64,000 nucleotides of DNA from Pleomorphochaeta sp963678575 (GTDB taxonomy: Bacteria > Spirochaetota > Spirochaetia > Sphaerochaetales > Sphaerochaetaceae): NCBI GenBank assembly GCA_963678575.2, contig CAXXHV010000001.1, positions 124,001 to 188,000 of the forward strand, given 5' to 3'. Of this stretch, positions 25,143 through 33,335 are shown in pieces. The position numbers and the translations under genes are program-made. Below the pieces are notes generated by a model. It had not been told where the DNA came from. It was given only the letters and a program-made list of their open reading frames with translations, and searched no databases. Each line of letters begins with the position of its first letter. Within the stretch, counting starts at the first letter, position 1.

Positions 25143-27029
25143 GTGGAACGAAAAAAATTTAAAACCGAAGTATCTCAATTATTACAATTAATTATTCATT
25201 CTCTTTATTCACATAAAGAAATCTTTTTAAGAGAATTAGTTTCAAACTCTTCTGATGCAATTGATAAATTAAAATATTTATCTATAACTGATGATTCTTT
25301 AAAAAATTATGAATTTGATCCAAGAATTGATATTGAATTTACTGAAGGTAAAGATGCAACTTTAATTATCAGAGATAATGGTCTTGGTATGAGTCATGAT
25401 GAATTGAGTGAAAACCTAGGAACTATTGCATCAAGTGGTACAAAAAAATTCCTTGCAGCTTTAAATGATGATTTAAAAAAAGATAATAACTTAATTGGAC
25501 AATTTGGTGTTGGTTTTTATAGTGCTTTCATGGTTGCAAAAAGTGTTGAAGTGATAACAAAAAGAGCAGGAAGTGATGTTGCTTATAAATGGGTAAGTAC
25601 AGGAGAAGGCTCTTATACTATTGAAGAAACAACTCGTGATGAACAAGGAACAACTTTAATTCTTCACTTAAATGAAGAAGGTGAGATGTATGCGAATCGT
25701 TGGGAAGTTGAACAGTTAATCAAAAAATATAGTGATCATATTGCTTATCCTATTTTCTTAAGTTATGACAAGGATAATTATGATCCTGATGGAAAGAAAG
25801 ATGATGAAGGGAATCCAATAAAGACTACAGAACATATGGTTGAACAAATTAATAGTTGTACAGCTCTATGGAGAAAAAATAAAAACTCTTTAAAGGATGA
25901 AGATTATAATGAATTCTATAAAAATACTTATAGTGATACAGAAAATCCATTATTTTATACTCATTTAAAAGCTGAAGGGGTTACTGAATATACTACATTA
26001 TTTTATATACCATCAAAAGCTCCTTTTGATATGAAATATGCGGATTATAAACCAGGTGTTAAATTATACGTAAAAAGAGTTTATATTACTGACGATGATA
26101 AAGAACTATTGCCTACTTATTTAAGATTTGTTCGTGGTGTAATTGATAGTGAAGATTTACCTTTAAATGTATCTAGAGAAATTTTACAACAAAATAGAGT
26201 GATGAGTACTATTAGGAATTCAAGCGTAAAAAAATTATTAAGTGAATTTAAGAAAATTTCTGAAAATAATCCAGAATTATATAATAAATTTATTGAACAA
26301 TATAATTCACCATTAAAAGAGGGTCTGTACAGTGATTATGCTAATAAAGATACTTTATTAGAATTAGTAAGATTTAAATCTTCATCTGAAGATGGATTTG
26401 TTTCTTTTGCTCAATATAAAGAGAGAATGGCTGAAGGACAAAAAAGTATTTATTATATTACTGGTGGAAAAGAACAAACTCTTAAAGCAAGTCCTCTTTT
26501 AGCAGCTTATAATAAAAAAGGCTATGAAGTATTAATAATGCCAGAAGAAATTGATGATTTTATTATTGGCTCAATAGCAAATTATAAAGATATTCCATTA
26601 AAAGCTATTAATAAAAGTGGTGCAGTTGATGATTTAAAAGATGATGATGAAGAAAAAAAAGAAACTAAAGAAGAAAAAGCAGTTGTTAAAAAAATTAAAA
26701 AAGCTTTAGGTGATTTAGTAAGTGATGTAGTTTCTTCTTCTCGACTTGTTGATTCTCCAGCAATAGTAGTTGTTGATGAAAACGATCCAAGTGTTCAGAT
26801 GCAACAAATTTTGAGACAAATGGGTCAATCAGATATTCCAGAAGCTAAACCAATACTTGAAATAAATTGTGAACATGAAATTATTAAGAGAATTGCTGAT
26901 AGTGATGATGATGATTTTAATAAAACTTTAAGTGAAGTTTTATTAGGACAAGCAATGCTTGCTCAAGGTGTAATGCCTAAAGACCCTGTTGCTTTCACAA
27001 ATAAATTAAATAGTTTGTTGTCAAAATAA
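25143..27029 (+). CDS. htpG: Molecular chaperone HtpG (Hsp90)
   Basis: The 628-residue protein has the GHKL ATP site (ELVSNSSDAIDKL, DNGLGM, GTIASSGTKKF, GQFGVGFYS), the middle domain with the catalytic-loop region LPLNVSREILQQNR, and the C-terminal dimerisation domain. It starts with GTG 25143 preceded by TGGAGGA. HtpG is an ATP-driven cytosolic chaperone that remodels client proteins. An acidic linker (DDLKDDDEEKKETKEE) lies between the middle and C-terminal domains near residue 500. A small RNA-like element with a terminator lies just upstream. Confidence 0.98.
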   Translation: MERKKFKTEVSQLLQLIIHSLYSHKEIFLRELVSNSSDAIDKLKYLSITDDSLKNYEFDPRIDIEFTEGKDATLIIRDNGLGMSHDELSENLGTIASSGTKKFLAALNDDLKKDNNLIGQFGVGFYSAFMVAKSVEVITKRAGSDVAYKWVSTGEGSYTIEETTRDEQGTTLILHLNEEGEMYANRWEVEQLIKKYSDHIAYPIFLSYDKDNYDPDGKKDDEGNPIKTTEHMVEQINSCTALWRKNKNSLKDEDYNEFYKNTYSDTENPLFYTHLKAEGVTEYTTLFYIPSKAPFDMKYADYKPGVKLYVKRVYITDDDKELLPTYLRFVRGVIDSEDLPLNVSREILQQNRVMSTIRNSSVKKLLSEFKKISENNPELYNKFIEQYNSPLKEGLYSDYANKDTLLELVRFKSSSEDGFVSFAQYKERMAEGQKSIYYITGGKEQTLKASPLLAAYNKKGYEVLIMPEEIDDFIIGSIANYKDIPLKAINKSGAVDDLKDDDEEKKETKEEKAVVKKIKKALGDLVSDVVSSSRLVDSPAIVVVDENDPSVQMQQILRQMGQSDIPEAKPILEINCEHEIIKRIADSDDDDFNKTLSEVLLGQAMLAQGVMPKDPVAFTNKLNSLLSK

Positions 27030-27095
27030 TTAATAATTAGTCTTGTTTGAATTTAAAATAAACACATTTTTTTAAATTTTTGTACGAGAAAAGAA

Positions 27096-27142
27096 GACCT
27101 CTGAAGTAGATATACAAAAAGTAACTGCTTTGGAGGTTTTTT
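27096..27142 (+). terminator. Terminator after htpG
   Basis: ACCTCTGAAGTAG pairs (with several G-U) with CTGCTTTGGAGGT, followed by six T. It lies 67 bases after the stop. Confidence 0.7.
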
Positions 27143-27274
27143 ATTGAATAAATAGTAAATATGATAAAAAAGTTATATGTTCTATAAAAAAACATTATCT
27201 ATATTAATTTGCTATAAAGAAAAAAGTCTTTTATAATATTAATAATATAGAATTTTGTTACGAGGGGATAAAGT

Positions 27275-28153
27275 ATGATAGGAATGGTTTCATTGGCAAC
27301 AGAAGCTGTAGATGAGTCAATTACTGCAAGTTTTTTAGAGACTTTGCAATTTTGGAAAGGACAAGGTTTTGTAGCTTTTAGTACAAATTTATTAACAGGA
27401 GTCTTAATATTTGTTATTTCCTGGATCCTTTTAAAAATAATTCTTCGCTCATTTAAATTAGTTTTAAATAAATCTAAAAATCTAAGTGAATTATTAATTA
27501 CTTATATTTTAAAGATATTATCAGTAATAGGCTGGATAGTAATAGTAATTACTTTTTTACAACATATTGGTATAAATATGGGACCATTAGTCGCCGGACT
27601 TGGTGTTACCGGAGTTGTAATTGGGTTAGCATTTCAAGATTCTTTATCAAATTTTTTCTCTGGAGCAATGTTAGTAATAAATGAACCCTTTAGAAAAGGC
27701 GATTATATAGAAGTTGGTTCTTTATCAGGTTCTGTTGCTTCAATGGATTTAATGTGTGTTACATTAAATACTCCAGATGGTAAACGAATTACTATGTCTA
27801 ATAAACTTGTTTGGGGTGTTGCCATTACAAATTATTCATATACAACAAAACGTGGAGTTTCTATTACAGTTAGTGTTCCATATAATGCTGATCTAACAGT
27901 TTGTAAAGAAGTTTTTACTGAAATGATTGCATCCTATCCAGAAGTGTTAAGTGATCCTCTTCCAATTATTGAGGTTCATCAATTAGCAGATTCTTCTATT
28001 AATTTCTTATTAAGACCTTGGGTAAAACCTGAAGATTATTGGAAAGTATATTGGAGATTTAATTCTCAAGTTGTTGGAAAATTAGAGGAAAAGGGTATTT
28101 CTATTCCTTTCCCTCAACTAGATGTGCATTTTGATAAAAATGTAAAAATTTAA
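27275..28153 (+). CDS. mscS: Small-conductance mechanosensitive channel
   Basis: The 292-residue protein has three N-terminal membrane helices. TM3 is glycine/alanine-rich (VAGLGVTGVVIGLAFQDSLSNFFSG), the pore helix signature of MscS. The beta domain (FRKGDYIEVGSLSGSV) and the C-terminal alpha-beta domain follow. It opens under membrane tension to release solutes in osmotic downshock. Ribosome site GAGGGG precedes the ATG. Monocistronic. Confidence 0.92.
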   Translation: MIGMVSLATEAVDESITASFLETLQFWKGQGFVAFSTNLLTGVLIFVISWILLKIILRSFKLVLNKSKNLSELLITYILKILSVIGWIVIVITFLQHIGINMGPLVAGLGVTGVVIGLAFQDSLSNFFSGAMLVINEPFRKGDYIEVGSLSGSVASMDLMCVTLNTPDGKRITMSNKLVWGVAITNYSYTTKRGVSITVSVPYNADLTVCKEVFTEMIASYPEVLSDPLPIIEVHQLADSSINFLLRPWVKPEDYWKVYWRFNSQVVGKLEEKGISIPFPQLDVHFDKNVKI

Positions 28154-28186
28154 GTTTAATATAAAATAGAAAATTATTTGAACATA

Positions 28187-28246
28187 AATAATACCTTTTA
28201 AGTATATATATATAATATTGAAGTTGCTTTTAAGGTATTATTTTTT
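28187..28246. terminator. Bidirectional terminator between mscS and rlmE
   Basis: AATAATACCTT pairs with AAGGTATTATT across a 32-nt AT-rich loop and is followed by six T on the plus strand. It overlaps the rlmE stop codon. Confidence 0.65.
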
Positions 28247-28837
28247 ATCTATTCCAATTAGAAAGATTTCAAATGAATCTGTTCTACAAGCTTTAGGTTT
28301 TGTAGTCTTTGCTTTGTTAAAAATTAATCTCATTTGCTTTAGAATTTCTTGCTGACCACCACCTTGGAAAATCTTTATAACAAGGTTCCCATGTGGTTTT
28401 AAATGCTCTGTAGCTAAATAAAGAACTTGTTCAGCAAGGTTTTCGCTTCTCATAGTATCAACATTTCTATTTCCCATAGTCATGGGGGCCGCATCACTTA
28501 TGATTGCGTCATATGGTCCATTTTCAATTAATTTTAATCTAATTTCATTGCTAAAAGCGTCCCCTTGAAAAAAAGTAACTGTAGGAGGTATTGGATTTAG
28601 GTTTAATGGGTTTAAGTCTACAGCAACAATAGAGCCTTTTGCTTTTAATAATTCTTTATGAGTGTATAAAGTCCAAGAACCAGGAGCGGCTCCAACATCA
28701 AGAACTTTGTCTCCAGGTTTTATTATATTATTTGAGGCTTGTATTTCTTCTAGTTTATAAACAGATCTAGCAGGATAGCCTTCTTTGTGAGCTTTCTTTG
28801 TGTAAAAGTCAGCTTTATCTCGTCTTGTTTTAGCCAT
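28238..28837 (-). CDS. rlmE: 23S rRNA (uridine-2'-O)-methyltransferase RlmE (FtsJ)
   Basis: The 199-residue protein has the RrmJ/FtsJ fold with the SAM loop VLDVGAAPGSW and catalytic K-D-K-E tetrad positions (RSVYKLEEI; ISDAAPMTMG; LVIKIFQGG; ESFEIFLIG region). It methylates U2552 of the 23S A loop. There is no ribosome site; TACAAT ends six bases before the ATG, so a leaderless transcript is likely. It lies downstream of the sigma-54 small-RNA array but separated from it by terminators. Confidence 0.95.
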   Translation of the reverse strand: MAKTRRDKADFYTKKAHKEGYPARSVYKLEEIQASNNIIKPGDKVLDVGAAPGSWTLYTHKELLKAKGSIVAVDLNPLNLNPIPPTVTFFQGDAFSNEIRLKLIENGPYDAIISDAAPMTMGNRNVDTMRSENLAEQVLYLATEHLKPHGNLVIKIFQGGGQQEILKQMRLIFNKAKTTKPKACRTDSFEIFLIGIDKK

Positions 28838-28887
28838 AAAATTATTGTATCAGAAAAAATAATTAAAATCGAGCAGTAGATATAGAC

Positions 28888-28966
28888 AAAAAAAGACGCC
28901 GAATAAAAGGAGAGAATCGGCGTCCAAAAAGGAGGTTGAAAAAAACTGTTGCTCTGTTTTTTTATG
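28888..28966 (-). ncRNA. Sigma-54-dependent small RNA A
   Basis: This transcript of about 79 nt has no ORF. The start is predicted 12 bases past the GC of the -12 element. The 5' part is A-rich (ACAGAGCAACAG), followed by an unpaired stretch holding CAACCUCCU. A perfect eight-pair terminator stem GACGCCGA/UCGGCGUC with loop UUCUCUCCUUUUAU and seven U follows. The single-stranded core is complementary to strong Shine-Dalgarno sites (AGGAGGUUG), as is CUCUCC in the loop. Shares the core and ACAGAG with RNA B. Confidence 0.75.
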
Positions 28967-28976
28967 TAAATATACA

Positions 28977-28992
28977 TGCAATAACTGTGCCA
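28977..28992 (-). promoter_or_regulatory. Sigma-54 promoter of small RNA A
   Basis: Minus strand TGGCAC (28992-28987), five bases, TTGCA (28981-28977): a perfect -24/-12 match with the correct spacing. Confidence 0.88.
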
Positions 28993-29009
28993 AAAGTATT
29001 AAAATTTAT

Positions 29010-29053
29010 AAAACCTTTATTAAAGGCTTTAAAAGGGGCTTAATAAAGGTTTT
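29010..29053. repeat. 13-bp inverted repeat between activator site and promoter of small RNA A
   Basis: AAACCTTTATTAA pairs exactly with TTAATAAAGGTTT around a 16-nt loop. It lies between the upstream palindrome (29106-29124) and the promoter. It could be a protein-binding site or a DNA/RNA hairpin; there is no adjoining U-run on either strand to make it a clear terminator. Confidence 0.6.
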
Positions 29054-29105
29054 GAAAAGTAATTTTTTTAATATAAATGTGTAAAAATTTCTTTTTATGA
29101 ATTAT

Positions 29106-29125
29106 TGTGCAAAAATTTCACACTA
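29106..29125. promoter_or_regulatory. Upstream activator-like palindrome for small RNA A
   Basis: TGTG-CAAAAATTT-CACA with flanking CTA lies about 115 bp upstream of the sigma-54 promoter, the range for enhancer-binding-protein sites. A similar palindrome precedes small RNA B, and a half-site (TGTGTAAAAATTTC) lies at 29079-29092. Confidence 0.5.
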
Positions 29126-29141
29126 GATTTGTTACTTAGAC

Positions 29142-29236
29142 AAAAAAATATAGATGTTAACAAGGGGGTGGGAGAGGTTTGTTAACATCTATAAATCACA
29201 CTTAAAAAAGGAGGTTGAAAAAATCTACTCTGTTTG
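29142..29236 (-). ncRNA. Sigma-54-dependent small RNA B
   Basis: This transcript of about 95 nt starts CAAACAGAG and has the unpaired UUUUUUCAACCUCCUUUUU stretch identical in core to RNA A. It then has a spacer and a terminator with a perfect 12-pair stem AGAUGUUAACAA/UUGUUAACAUCU, loop ACCUCUCCCACCCC and seven U after AUA. The C-rich loop and CAACCUCC both fit pairing to ribosome sites. No ORF with a start signal is present. Confidence 0.78.
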
Positions 29237-29246
29237 ATTAATAATA

Positions 29247-29262
29247 TGCAATAACTGTGCCA
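29247..29262 (-). promoter_or_regulatory. Sigma-54 promoter of small RNA B
   Basis: Minus strand TGGCAC (29262-29257), N5, TTGCA (29251-29247), with the same five spacer bases (AGTTA) as the promoter of RNA A, showing the units are duplicates. Confidence 0.9.
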
Positions 29263-29352
29263 AAAAATAAACATGGTAAAATGCTCTAAAAACAAACATA
29301 TTTATAAGATTTTTATAATGATAAGTGTATATTTTTTTCAAAATACGAAAAA

Positions 29353-29371
29353 GTGGGAAAATTTTTCACAC
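29353..29371. promoter_or_regulatory. Upstream activator-like palindrome for small RNA B
   Basis: GTGGGAAAATTTTTCACAC is a 19-bp near-perfect palindrome (GTGnGAAAA-T-TTTTCnCAC) about 90 bp upstream of the RNA B promoter. It shares AATTT...CACACTA with the site upstream of RNA A. Confidence 0.55.
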
Positions 29372-29380
29372 TAATTAAAT

Positions 29381-29464
29381 AAAAAAATGAGAGTCATTAA
29401 AATTATGTTAAATACAAATTAATGATTCTCAAAGGAGTTTTTATAAGAAAAAAATTATTAACTA
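29381..29464 (-). ncRNA. Sigma-54-dependent small RNA C (divergent third copy)
   Basis: This transcript of about 84 nt has a U-rich 5' part, then AAAAACUCCUUU (a partial anti-Shine-Dalgarno), and a terminator stem GAGAAUCAUUAA/UUAAUGACUCUC (one mismatch) with an AU-rich loop and seven U. It lacks the C-rich loop of RNAs A and B. The position, orientation, length and promoter type make it a third, diverged member of the array. Confidence 0.6.
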
Positions 29465-29474
29465 ATTAAATTAA

Positions 29475-29490
29475 TGCATTATATGTACCA
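29475..29490 (-). promoter_or_regulatory. Sigma-54 promoter of small RNA C
   Basis: Minus strand TGGTAC (29490-29485), N5, ATGCA (29479-29475). The GG and GC dinucleotides and spacing are kept; C to T at the fourth position and A at the first -12 base are tolerated variants. No clear palindrome is seen further upstream. Confidence 0.65.
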
Positions 29491-29598
29491 ATTTTAATTA
29501 TTGTAATATGTAGAAATATGAATTTATAATATAAAGAGTTTATGTTTTTTATTGTTTTATAGTTGACTATTATATATTAGCATTTATATCTTAGAGGT

Positions 29599-30231
29599 AT
29601 GAAACAAACAATAATAAACAAAAAATTTAAATACACTTTTAAAAATGCAACATTTTATTTAATTGGAATTAATGTTTTTATATTTTTAATTACAAGCTAT
29701 ATTTGGCCAAGAGGAACTTATTATCTTTCAATGATTCCAAGTTTTGTTCTTCATGGATATGTCTATCAAGTATTTACATATATGTTTGTACATGCCAATT
29801 TCTCTCATATCTTATTTAATATGTTATCGCTGTTTATCTTTGGACAAGCATTAGAAAAAAGAATTGGAACACGAGAATTTTTGTTATACTATTTATTAGT
29901 AGGGACTTTATCTGGAATTTTTAGTTTTATTAGTTATTTAATTGCAGGACAAGATGCTGTTCTTTTGGGCGCTTCTGGGGCCGTATACGGAATTTTATTA
30001 TTATTTGCAGTGTTTTTCCCTTTTGCAAAAATATATGTTTTTTGGATTCTTCCAATTCGCGCACCTTTCTTAATAGTTATATTTTTCTTAATTGAGATTT
30101 TTAGTCAATTTTCAGGAGTAAATAGTGGCGTAGCTCATTTAACACACTTAGCTGGATTGGCTTTTGGATATTTATACTGTTTATTAAGAATGCAAATTAA
30201 CCCAATTGATGTTTGGAAACGAACATTATAA
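29599..30231 (+). CDS. Rhomboid family intramembrane serine protease
   Basis: The 210-residue protein has six predicted helices. It has the oxyanion motif HANFSHILFNM, catalytic serine GASGAVYG and catalytic histidine HLTHLAGLAFGY, so the protease should be active. Rhomboids cleave membrane-spanning substrates, sometimes in envelope quality control. AGAGG lies only one base from the ATG, an unusually short spacing. The gene is divergent from the small-RNA array. Confidence 0.92.
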   Translation: MKQTIINKKFKYTFKNATFYLIGINVFIFLITSYIWPRGTYYLSMIPSFVLHGYVYQVFTYMFVHANFSHILFNMLSLFIFGQALEKRIGTREFLLYYLLVGTLSGIFSFISYLIAGQDAVLLGASGAVYGILLLFAVFFPFAKIYVFWILPIRAPFLIVIFFLIEIFSQFSGVNSGVAHLTHLAGLAFGYLYCLLRMQINPIDVWKRTL

Positions 30232-30321
30232 TTTTGAGCTATGATTGGTCTCTTTACAAATATTTATATATTCAAGTATGATGATTAATAAGTTAATTTC
30301 TAGTGAAAACAGGAGATTTAA

Positions 30322-30834
30322 ATGACAAAGAAGACAGAATCATTAAACAAAAAACTTTTATTAGCTGCACAAAATGCAACAAAGGCTAAAGATATAAAAG
30401 ATTTGATAGAGAAAGGCGCAGATATAAATTGTGTAAATGAATGGGGGCTGACACCATTAATGTTGGCTGCACAAAATAATTCAGCTTTAGTTGTTTTAAA
30501 AGCACTTCTTGAAGCTGGATCAGATGTAAATGCGACAGAACCAAAGTATCGTTCAAATTCTTTACATTTAGCAGCGGACAAAACGACAAATCCTAAAGTA
30601 ATTTCATTATTGATAAGTTCAGGTGCACAATTAAACAGTAGAAATTATTTAGGAGAAACACCTCTTATTATGGCAGTAAATAGTAATGAAGAAACAAAAA
30701 TTGTATCAATACTAATTAAAGAAGGTGCAGATATTAACGCTAGAGATTATCAAGGTCACAGTGTTTTAGAATATGCAAAATTAAATAATAGGAATTATAT
30801 TGTAAATACTTTAAAAAAGCTTGGTGCTGAATAA
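30322..30834 (+). CDS. Ankyrin repeat protein
   Basis: The 170-residue protein consists of about four ankyrin repeats (EKGADINCVNEWGLTPLMLAA, then EAGSDVNAT, SSGAQLNSRNYLGETPLI, KEGADINARDYQGHSVLEYA). No signal peptide, so it is cytosolic and presumably binds another protein. AGGAG is six bases before the ATG. Partner unknown. Confidence 0.88.
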   Translation: MTKKTESLNKKLLLAAQNATKAKDIKDLIEKGADINCVNEWGLTPLMLAAQNNSALVVLKALLEAGSDVNATEPKYRSNSLHLAADKTTNPKVISLLISSGAQLNSRNYLGETPLIMAVNSNEETKIVSILIKEGADINARDYQGHSVLEYAKLNNRNYIVNTLKKLGAE

Positions 30835-31186
30835 AAAGTATTTATTTCAAAATACTAGATATTAACTTTAATCCGATCATGTATATGGTCGGATATATTA
30901 TTTAGACACAAAAAAAGCAATAATAATATTGCTTTTTCTGTTGTGCTTATTTGTGTTGTCAATAAAAGTAATTAGAGACATGTTAGTGAAAAATATAGAT
31001 TCTCACTTACATTCATTATATTATGTTATATGTTTGAATAAGTCAAGCATATAAATAAATAAATGTCATAAATATTATAAATTATTTATATTTTTAATTG
31101 AAATTGGTACATATTTACTAAATAAAATAAAAAAAAATATTTGATCTTTTAGTTATAAGTATGATATAAGTTGCTTTTTTTAATTA
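30835..31186. other. 350-bp gene-free stretch with a hairpin pair
   Basis: It contains a stem ATCCGATCA/TGGTCGGAT (30877-30897) and a strong AAAAAGCAATA/TATTGCTTTTT hairpin (30914-30938) with runs on both sides, serving as a terminator for the ankyrin gene. GTGAAAA/TTCTCAC (30987-31007) is a loose inverted repeat. The remainder is AT-rich; no ORF or known RNA was recognised. Confidence 0.6.
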
Positions 31187-31217
31187 AAAACCTCTTTTCA
31201 TAAATAGAAAAGAGGTT
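31187..31217 (-). terminator. Terminator after proS
   Basis: AACCTCTTTTC pairs with GAAAAGAGGTT around a seven-base loop, followed on the minus strand by TTTAATT. Confidence 0.8.
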
Positions 31218-31224
31218 AATCATT

Positions 31225-32985
31225 TTATAGTGATAATTCTTTATGGATTATCTTTTTTGTTAATTCACTTTTTAGATTATCAATTGATTTTTGAATTTCT
31301 TCAGTTATTGAATCTAAATTGAACAAGAAGTTTTCTGATAAATTATTTCTAAACTTTACTTCAGCCTTACCTTCTTTTACACTTCGATTCCCCAGAGTAA
31401 TTCTTATTGGAATACCTATTAAGTCGGCATCTGTGAATTTAACACCTGGGCTTTCTTTTCGATCATCATATAAGACATCTATACCTTTGTTTGTTAAATC
31501 ATTATATATTTTTTCACTTAATTCTTTATCTTTTATTAAAGAAATTAAATGGACTTGGTATGGAGCCACAGAAATTGGTAGAGAAAGGCCTTGTTCATCA
31601 TTATATTCTTCGGCAAGACAAGCTAAAAATCTTCCCACACCTATTCCATAGGAGCCCATGATAACAGGTTTGTTTTTGCCGTCTTCATCCGTGAAAAAAC
31701 AATTCATGCTTTCGCTATATTTTGTTCCTAATTGGAAAATATTCCCAACTTCTATTCCACGATTTTCTTTAAGCTTATGGCCGCATTGGCAGGTATAGCC
31801 ATCTTTTGCACTAGCTATATCTGCAACAATTCCCTTGTAATCTCTGCCATAGTTTGTATTTAATAAATGATATTCTTCTTCATTTGCACCAGCTACTAAA
31901 TTATTACTTTTTTTAACTGAGTCATCTACTATAATTATAGTTTTAGGATCACAATTTATTGCTGAACCGTACCCAGGAACCATTTTAGCAGCTTTAATTT
32001 CATCTTCATGTGCAGGTCTTAGAGAATTTGCTTTGCAAGCTTTTTGTAATTTATTTTCTTCAACATCAAAATCGCCTCGAATAGTTGCAATAATTAGTTT
32101 TTCTTCTTCTTCCCCTGTTTTATCATCAATGTAAGTGCCTACCATAAAGACAGCTTTTGCTGTTTGTCTTTTCTCTATGTTTAATAAAGTGCATAATTCT
32201 TCTATTGTTTTACAATTAGGCGTTTTAATCTTTTCTAAACTTTTTTCTTCTTCTTTAAAATATTCTTTTTGGAAAACAGCAACTTGTCTATTAGCTGTAT
32301 AACCACATTTATCACATGTGATTATAGTATCTTCTCCAATTGGGGAAAGGTACATATATTCGTGAGAAATTTTTCCACCCATCATTCCAGAGTCTGCACC
32401 AACAACAATTACAGGCAATCCAGCTTTAGAAAATATTCTAAAATATGAAGCATAATGATTTTTATATTGTTCATTTAATCCTTCAATGTTTCTATCAAAG
32501 CTATAACTATCTTTCATAGTGAATTCTCTTACTCTTATTAAACCAGCTCTTGGACGAGCATCATCTCTCCATTTTGTTTGAATTTGATAAATTAGTTGAG
32601 GAAGTTTTTTATAAGAGCCTATTTCATTTCTAGCAATTGCTGTTGCATCTTCTTCATGAGTCATAGCTAAAACCATATCTCTATTAGCTCTATCACTAAA
32701 TCGACACATTTCTTTATCAATGCTATAGTATCGTCCAGTTTCTTTCCATATATCAGCAGGATTAACTACGGGCATTAATATTTCTTGACCACCAATTTCA
32801 TCCATTTCTTCTCGTATAATATTTTCTATTTTTGTAGTTGTGCGATAGCCTAAGGGTAAAAGTGAAAAAATTCCTGCCCCCATTTGTCGAACAAAGCCAG
32901 CTCTTAAAAGTAATTCATATCCTTTACTATCTGCTGTGCTTGGAGCTTCCCTCAAAGTTCGGGAAAACATTTTGCTCATTCTCAT
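31225..32985 (-). CDS. proS: Prolyl-tRNA synthetase (bacterial type)
   Basis: The 586-residue class II synthetase has motif 1 around GYRTTTKIENIIREEMDEIGGQEILMP (split in the text), motif 2 RPRAGLIRVREFTMKD, the INS editing domain (about 225-405, with GDFDVEENKL), motif 3 GSYGIGVGRFLAC, and the anticodon domain. It charges tRNA-Pro and edits Ala-tRNA-Pro. AGGAGA precedes the ATG by five bases. Monocistronic. Confidence 0.97.
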   Translation of the reverse strand: MRMSKMFSRTLREAPSTADSKGYELLLRAGFVRQMGAGIFSLLPLGYRTTTKIENIIREEMDEIGGQEILMPVVNPADIWKETGRYYSIDKEMCRFSDRANRDMVLAMTHEEDATAIARNEIGSYKKLPQLIYQIQTKWRDDARPRAGLIRVREFTMKDSYSFDRNIEGLNEQYKNHYASYFRIFSKAGLPVIVVGADSGMMGGKISHEYMYLSPIGEDTIITCDKCGYTANRQVAVFQKEYFKEEEKSLEKIKTPNCKTIEELCTLLNIEKRQTAKAVFMVGTYIDDKTGEEEEKLIIATIRGDFDVEENKLQKACKANSLRPAHEDEIKAAKMVPGYGSAINCDPKTIIIVDDSVKKSNNLVAGANEEEYHLLNTNYGRDYKGIVADIASAKDGYTCQCGHKLKENRGIEVGNIFQLGTKYSESMNCFFTDEDGKNKPVIMGSYGIGVGRFLACLAEEYNDEQGLSLPISVAPYQVHLISLIKDKELSEKIYNDLTNKGIDVLYDDRKESPGVKFTDADLIGIPIRITLGNRSVKEGKAEVKFRNNLSENFLFNLDSITEEIQKSIDNLKSELTKKIIHKELSL

Positions 32986-33123
32986 AGCTTTCTCCTGATA
33001 ATTATTTATTTATAATGTTGGCATTGTATCAAAATAGATAATTCCCTACAAGATTTTATTATTAAATATGGATTTAATTTCTTAATATAAATAATTAATT
33101 ATAGATTATAAGGCGTATTTTTA

Positions 33124-33230
33124 TTTTCACGATATTTCTTTTATGGTATAATTTGATAAAATAAAATAATTAATAATTAGAGGTGTATTTTAAGTTTGAA
33201 AAAAGATTAAATATAATCTTTTTTTTAATA
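33124..33230 (+). promoter_or_regulatory. Transketolase leader with promoter and early hairpin terminator
   Basis: TATAAT (33149) with a weak -35 upstream predicts a leader of about 180 nt. Near its start, AGAGGTG is followed by a tiny frame TTG AAA AAA GAT TAA and a hairpin AAAAAAGATTA/TAATCTTTTTTT, so RNA synthesis could stop early. Whether this is a promoter-proximal attenuator is not known. The rest of 33230-33335 is AT-rich with nothing recognised. Confidence 0.35.
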
Positions 33231-33335
33231 CAAGATATAAACGTTAATTATTAAAATATTATTATTTTAAGTTATTTTTGAGTTTAAGATAAAAAGTAAA
33301 TAATAATAAAAACATTACAAAGGTAGGAGAAGACC

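Noticed and set aside
28750..28977. 75-residue minus-strand ORF over small RNA A
   Set aside because: It overlaps the sigma-54 promoter, the terminator hairpin and rlmE in another frame; composition and lack of a ribosome site argue against coding.
31102..31118. Sigma-54-like TGGTAC upstream of a possible promoter
   Set aside because: The -12 part reads TACTA without the required GC, so it is not a -24/-12 promoter.
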